Made by a program: the position numbers and the translations under genes | Notes under the pieces: model-generated | Told to the model about the DNA's origin: nothing | Seen by the model: the letters and a program-made list of their open reading frames with translations, nothing else | The model's database searches: none | Source: Bacteroidales bacterium | Lineage (GTDB): Bacteria > Bacteroidota > Bacteroidia > Bacteroidales > UBA932 | Length of the DNA: 44,118 nt | NCBI GenBank assembly: GCA_015060255.1 | Contig: SUYV01000012.1 | Span: 1 to 44,118 of the forward strand | Reading direction: 5' to 3' | Shown: one piece after another, positions 41,220-44,118 of the stretch | Numbering within the stretch: the first letter of the stretch is position 1 | Layout of the letters: each line of letters opens with the position of its first letter

Positions 41220-42219
41220 TGATATACGGATCGTATTTCATTTCATATTTTGGTGATGCAGGGTCTATAATCATATCATATTCGTTAATTCCTTTCTTTA
41301 GTGCTAGCATATGTAGGAGTTTCTTATTTATCGGAGAGATCCTATTGCCATAGTATATTGCAATAGGTTTCATTTCAAATGAATTGACTTTTGATTGATT
41401 TAAGCCATCTGTTTGTTTCTGGATAACGCGCCATTCTTTTTCGTAAGCCCATTCAGTTGCTTTGTGAAGCATCAGTTTATAATGTGCAAACTCGTCTGGA
41501 TTCTTTACATCTAACCCTATCGCTTTTCCAATACACCATGCAAATAAAGTGCTTGAATCATACCTTTCATCACCATAAATAACAGGGAAAATACGATTAT
41601 CGCCTTCGGTTAACAATGGTGCCATATTGTACTCCAAAGCGAACCCTTCATGATTCTGAGCATAATGGCTCCACATAGTTACGGAATGAATATCCTCGCT
41701 GAAACAAGCGATTGTAGATACATATTTCAATGTGGATTCTAATTGTTTAGCATTAATCAAGCAAAACATTTTCATAATAACATTGAAATCATTTGTGCGT
41801 AAGTTGTCAAAATTATCGCAGGATATAATCTTTTCTCGAAGTTGTGTTAAATTAGCTTCACCGAAAAACTGAACAATATTTTGTGGGAACAATAATCCAT
41901 TAAGCATAGCCTCTTTTAATAGTAAGAGAAATTCTTTAGAAGAGTAGATGTCAATTTGTTTGAAAATAGCATCTATATTATATCCTGACAATGTATCGTA
42001 TGGATCATTGAACTTGTCGGCTGTGACAGTGAATATTAAATCTTTGTCAAATGCATCAAAATTTAATTCGGAACAATTTCTATATCTAAACAAGCTGCCT
42101 GGCATCATTTCGATTAGCGCAGAACATAGTGGGCGTATAATACCCTGACAAGTATTATTGTCTGTACCTTCTGGCACTACAGTATTGTTTAGTATTTGTG
42201 CAAATTCTTTCCTATCCAT
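41203..42219 (-). CDS. DUF2971 family protein
   Basis: A 338-residue soluble protein with the DUF2971 pattern: FRYRNCSELNFDAF, KFNDPYDTLSGY, ACFSEDIHSVTMWSHYA, NHEGFALEYN and WAYEKEWRVI. Its function is not established; these proteins often sit in variable genome regions. It starts 9 nt after the ATPase stop on the same strand, so the two form a unit. It is AT-rich compared with the core genes and its end abuts the truncated hipA, which points to acquisition. Confidence 0.85.
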   Translation of the reverse strand: MDRKEFAQILNNTVVPEGTDNNTCQGIIRPLCSALIEMMPGSLFRYRNCSELNFDAFDKDLIFTVTADKFNDPYDTLSGYNIDAIFKQIDIYSSKEFLLLLKEAMLNGLLFPQNIVQFFGEANLTQLREKIISCDNFDNLRTNDFNVIMKMFCLINAKQLESTLKYVSTIACFSEDIHSVTMWSHYAQNHEGFALEYNMAPLLTEGDNRIFPVIYGDERYDSSTLFAWCIGKAIGLDVKNPDEFAHYKLMLHKATEWAYEKEWRVIQKQTDGLNQSKVNSFEMKPIAIYYGNRISPINKKLLHMLALKKGINEYDMIIDPASPKYEMKYDPYINGSED

Positions 42220-42228
42220 TTCTTATTG

Positions 42229-43362
42229 TTATTTACCAAAATATTCAGTCTTCAACCAGTAGGCATATATCGGATCTTGGAATGAAATCTCACCAGCCTT
42301 GTTATCCAAAATATCATTCTTTATAAGAGCCGCTTTTGATCGAGCAATTGAGGTTGTAGAAGATATTTGGTAGCGGTGCATCACATCGGTAGAACTGATC
42401 GCCTTTTCGCCCGCAATAAGGGCTTTAAGGTAGTTAAGTTGCTGTGTGGTCAATGTCTCGGTAATCGTTACAAATAATAGGCTTAACTGCTCTACCAATG
42501 CAGCGTGTGCCTCGCGCACTATTTCAACCGTACAGATATTCTTTGTTCGCAACCATGACTGCTGTGCGAGCTGCTGTGCATAGTAGGGATGATTATCTAC
42601 AAGTTTTACAATAAGGTTGGCGGCATCCTCATTTATGCCCTTGCTTGTATCTGCGAAACGACTATTAAAGAACTCCACGAGGTAAGGCGTATCAATCTTA
42701 TTGAGGAACATCAAGTTGCCAAACTTGTAGAAGGGTTTTGACGAATTGGTAAACACCTCCATCATCATATGGCGTTTGCTACCATACAAGCAGTAAGCAA
42801 CATTTTGATGCTGCTGCCAATGCGAGCGTAACTTTTTCTGGAAATAATCAGGGTCTGTAAACTCCGCTATGTTTTGGAACTCATCAACGCAAATCACAAT
42901 TTTGAGGCCCTTCTTCTTTGCGATTTTCTCAGCAAGGTCAAGCACCTCATCGGGGTTCTGCTTCACAGTTTCCCAATCAAAATCGATTGAAACCTCATTG
43001 GAAGGGTCACTGCCAATCGAGATCTTTGGCACAAGATGCGAAAAGAAACTCTTGGCACTATCTACAGCCTCTTCCCACTTTGATGATGTTGCGGCAATAA
43101 CCTTCTGTGCAAGTAACGAATAGAAGTGCTCCTCGTTGCGCACATTGAAAAGGTCGATATGACAGATACGCAGTTTGTTATCATGCTCCATCGCTAACTT
43201 CGCAGCCTTATTCACAAGCGAGCTCTTACCCCAACGACGAGGTGAGATGATAATTGTATTAATTAACGAAGTAAAGTTCTGAACCAAGTTCGCAGTTTCT
43301 AACTCTCGGTCTGTAAAATTCTTCTCGGTTGCAATTTTACCAAAGATAAAAGGAGTTTCCAT
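42229..43362 (-). CDS. Archaeal-type (STAND-like) AAA ATPase
   Basis: The start at 43362 (METPFIFGKIA) is chosen because the -7 box lies within the longer ORF's extra codons. The 377-residue protein has a P-loop SPRRWGKSSLVNKA, a Walker B IVICVDEFQNI, and a winged-helix C-terminal region (QLNYLKALIAGEKAISSTDVM, then SFQDPIYAYWLK). This is the SSO1545-like archaeal ATPase type, with no DUF234 domain at the end. It lies directly before DUF2971. A regulatory or immune NTPase role is inferred, not shown. Confidence 0.85.
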   Translation of the reverse strand: METPFIFGKIATEKNFTDRELETANLVQNFTSLINTIIISPRRWGKSSLVNKAAKLAMEHDNKLRICHIDLFNVRNEEHFYSLLAQKVIAATSSKWEEAVDSAKSFFSHLVPKISIGSDPSNEVSIDFDWETVKQNPDEVLDLAEKIAKKKGLKIVICVDEFQNIAEFTDPDYFQKKLRSHWQQHQNVAYCLYGSKRHMMMEVFTNSSKPFYKFGNLMFLNKIDTPYLVEFFNSRFADTSKGINEDAANLIVKLVDNHPYYAQQLAQQSWLRTKNICTVEIVREAHAALVEQLSLLFVTITETLTTQQLNYLKALIAGEKAISSTDVMHRYQISSTTSIARSKAALIKNDILDNKAGEISFQDPIYAYWLKTEYFGK

Positions 43363-43387
43363 AATCCATATTTTTATTATTCTACCG

Positions 43388-43419
43388 CAAATATAGTACA
43401 AAATATGTGACTACACAAA
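43388..43419 (-). promoter_or_regulatory. Consensus promoter of the ATPase/DUF2971 unit
   Basis: On the minus strand TTTG (43416-43419), a 20-nt spacer and TATATTTG (43388-43395). The leader is about 20 nt to the ATG at 43362. Confidence 0.72.
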
Positions 43420-43534
43420 TTGTTGCAACAAAAAGTGTATATACATTTCTTGTAACATTCGGTGATTAATAAATGTGGATAACTGAATACGGGAATAGTT
43501 TATTTTGTTGTAAATATTAAACCTCTGTCAAACG

Positions 43535-43554
43535 ACCATTTTAATTAAAATGGT
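43535..43554. repeat. Perfect 20-bp palindrome, candidate operator
   Basis: ACCATTTTAATTAAAATGGT is a perfect 20-bp palindrome without a loop, 116 bp upstream of the ATPase promoter and 80 bp downstream of the VbhA-like gene. It has no T-run typical of a terminator. It may be a site for a dimeric DNA-binding protein. The 230-nt gap (43402-43633) has nothing else that I can name beyond the promoter and a hairpin. Confidence 0.55.
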
Positions 43555-43598
43555 GTACATTGTAATGAACATAAATACAAGATGTTATGACTATAATG

Positions 43599-43633
43599 AA
43601 TTGAACTATCTGACAGTATTGGATAGTTCGATT
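43599..43633 (-). terminator. Hairpin after the VbhA-like gene
   Basis: GAACTATC (43603-43610) pairs with GATAGTTC (43622-43629), extended to about 12 bp with one G-U, around an 11-nt loop, directly beyond the stop codon. A clear U-run is lacking. Confidence 0.45.
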
Positions 43634-43939
43634 CTATTTATACATCTCTGGTCTACGGAGTTCGTTTTCCTCTTTCATTCTCTGGATCATCTCTGAGTCA
43701 GGAGGAACAATCTCATAAGTAGAACTATAAAGTTTTCTTTGGTTGTAATGCTCATTGAGCCTTTTTGTAACTTCCTCCATAGTAATCTCACCCTCAATCT
43801 GTTGTCGAGCAAGTTGAATCAGAAATTCAGACACGCTAAGCCCATCTACATTCTGCAAACCTATTGCTGCGCCCCAATTGTTCGCTCTTTCTCTAACAGC
43901 CTTGTCAGGATGATTCTTATATTCCTCAAATAATCCCAT
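43634..43939 (-). CDS. VbhA-like antitoxin-type protein
   Basis: The start MGLFEEYKNH at 43939 is preferred over the longer frame (to 44020). The first 65 residues contain VDGLSVSEFLIQLARQQIEGEITMEEVTKRLNEHY, which resembles the VbhA antitoxin motif that blocks Fic toxins, in which a helix-Ser/Thr-x-x-x-Glu-like element with IEGxIT is typical. No Fic gene lies within the next bases on this strand, so it would be an orphan. The last 30 residues (ending RRPEMYK) have no match that I recognise. Confidence 0.6.
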   Translation of the reverse strand: MGLFEEYKNHPDKAVRERANNWGAAIGLQNVDGLSVSEFLIQLARQQIEGEITMEEVTKRLNEHYNQRKLYSSTYEIVPPDSEMIQRMKEENELRRPEMYK

Positions 43940-44084
43940 AATTATTCTTATAAAGTTACGAAATTTTCTTGGAATAATCATACATGCATATCCATTAGTG
44001 TCCGGAGAAAAAATCTCCAATAGTGTTTAACAATTTAAATTTTAGGAAGTTACAAGGCAAAAATTATTTTTCGATTAGAACTCG

Positions 44085-44092
44085 TAAGTTTG
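44085..44092 (+). promoter_or_regulatory. Isolated -7 box at the right edge
   Basis: TAAGTTTG is an exact TAnnTTTG match on the plus strand, 26 bp from the window end. It could drive a gene outside the window. No -33 element is clear and a chance match is possible. Confidence 0.3.
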
Positions 44093-44118
44093 CGGAACGG
44101 CATTAGAGCCAGTTCTTG

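Noticed and set aside
42229..43362. IS21-type IstB helper ATPase
   Set aside because: The SPRRWGKSS loop, archaeal-type C-terminal winged helix and lack of an IstA partner do not fit.
44021..44118. tRNA at the right edge
   Set aside because: No cloverleaf can be formed from the bases available; only an isolated -7 box match is seen.

Overview
The window looks like a chromosomal piece of a Bacteroidales (Bacteroidota) bacterium, probably an anaerobic gut-type lineage of moderate GC. Support comes from repeated promoter matches to the Bacteroidetes -7 box TAnnTTTG (several with a TTTG or CTTG element 19-21 nt upstream), almost no Shine-Dalgarno sites, and lineage-typical families: DUF4301, DUF5020, DUF5606, DUF6340, a PUR-type DUF3276 protein, a long NusB, four-gene 2-oxoacid:ferredoxin oxidoreductase, GadBC, and a DUF6562/GLUG lipoprotein. 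The genus cannot be fixed from the sequence.

Layout. 1-300: tail of an IS4-type transposase. 320-4026: DUF4301, a THUMP-like methyltransferase and YicC. 4150-8497: a large surface-type lipoprotein with GLUG repeats, then glnS. 8536-11585 (minus): GH5 glycosidase, NCS2 purine permease, Tsx-like DUF5020 protein. 11651-16013 (minus): dsbD, rny, a probable 6S RNA, zapA and a small coiled-coil gene. 16113-18749 (minus): 2-oxoacid:ferredoxin oxidoreductase gamma-beta-alpha-delta. 18956-21066: amidohydrolase/deaminase and purine nucleoside phosphorylase. 21101-23447 (minus): nadE and the PUR protein. 23534-29126 (plus): nusB-yajC-ybbR-coaE-DUF5606-rimO-DUF6340. 29133-34637 (minus): GlsB-like acyltransferase, DUF1846, gadC, gadB. 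34723-36433: metallophosphoesterase and DUF1349. 36424-40536 (minus): a compact damage-repair cluster. 40554-44020: an AT-richer accessory end with a decayed hipA, DUF2971 plus an archaeal-type ATPase, and a VbhA-like antitoxin.

How the genes work together. Purine handling recurs: an outer-membrane channel next to a purine permease, and a deaminase next to PNP. The 36.4-40.5 kb cluster joins free-methionine sulfoxide reductase with one 545-residue polypeptide that carries an HD phosphohydrolase, MsrA and an AlkD-like DNA glycosylase; this is the most unusual gene in the window. NadE shows two oddities: Gly where the nitrilase-domain catalytic Cys is expected, and an in-frame insertion made of a palindromic dispersed-type repeat. 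The right end resembles a small defence or mobile cassette built next to a broken toxin gene.

Everything here comes from reading the sequence and from family knowledge; no searches or structure predictions were run. Promoter and terminator calls are pattern matches.
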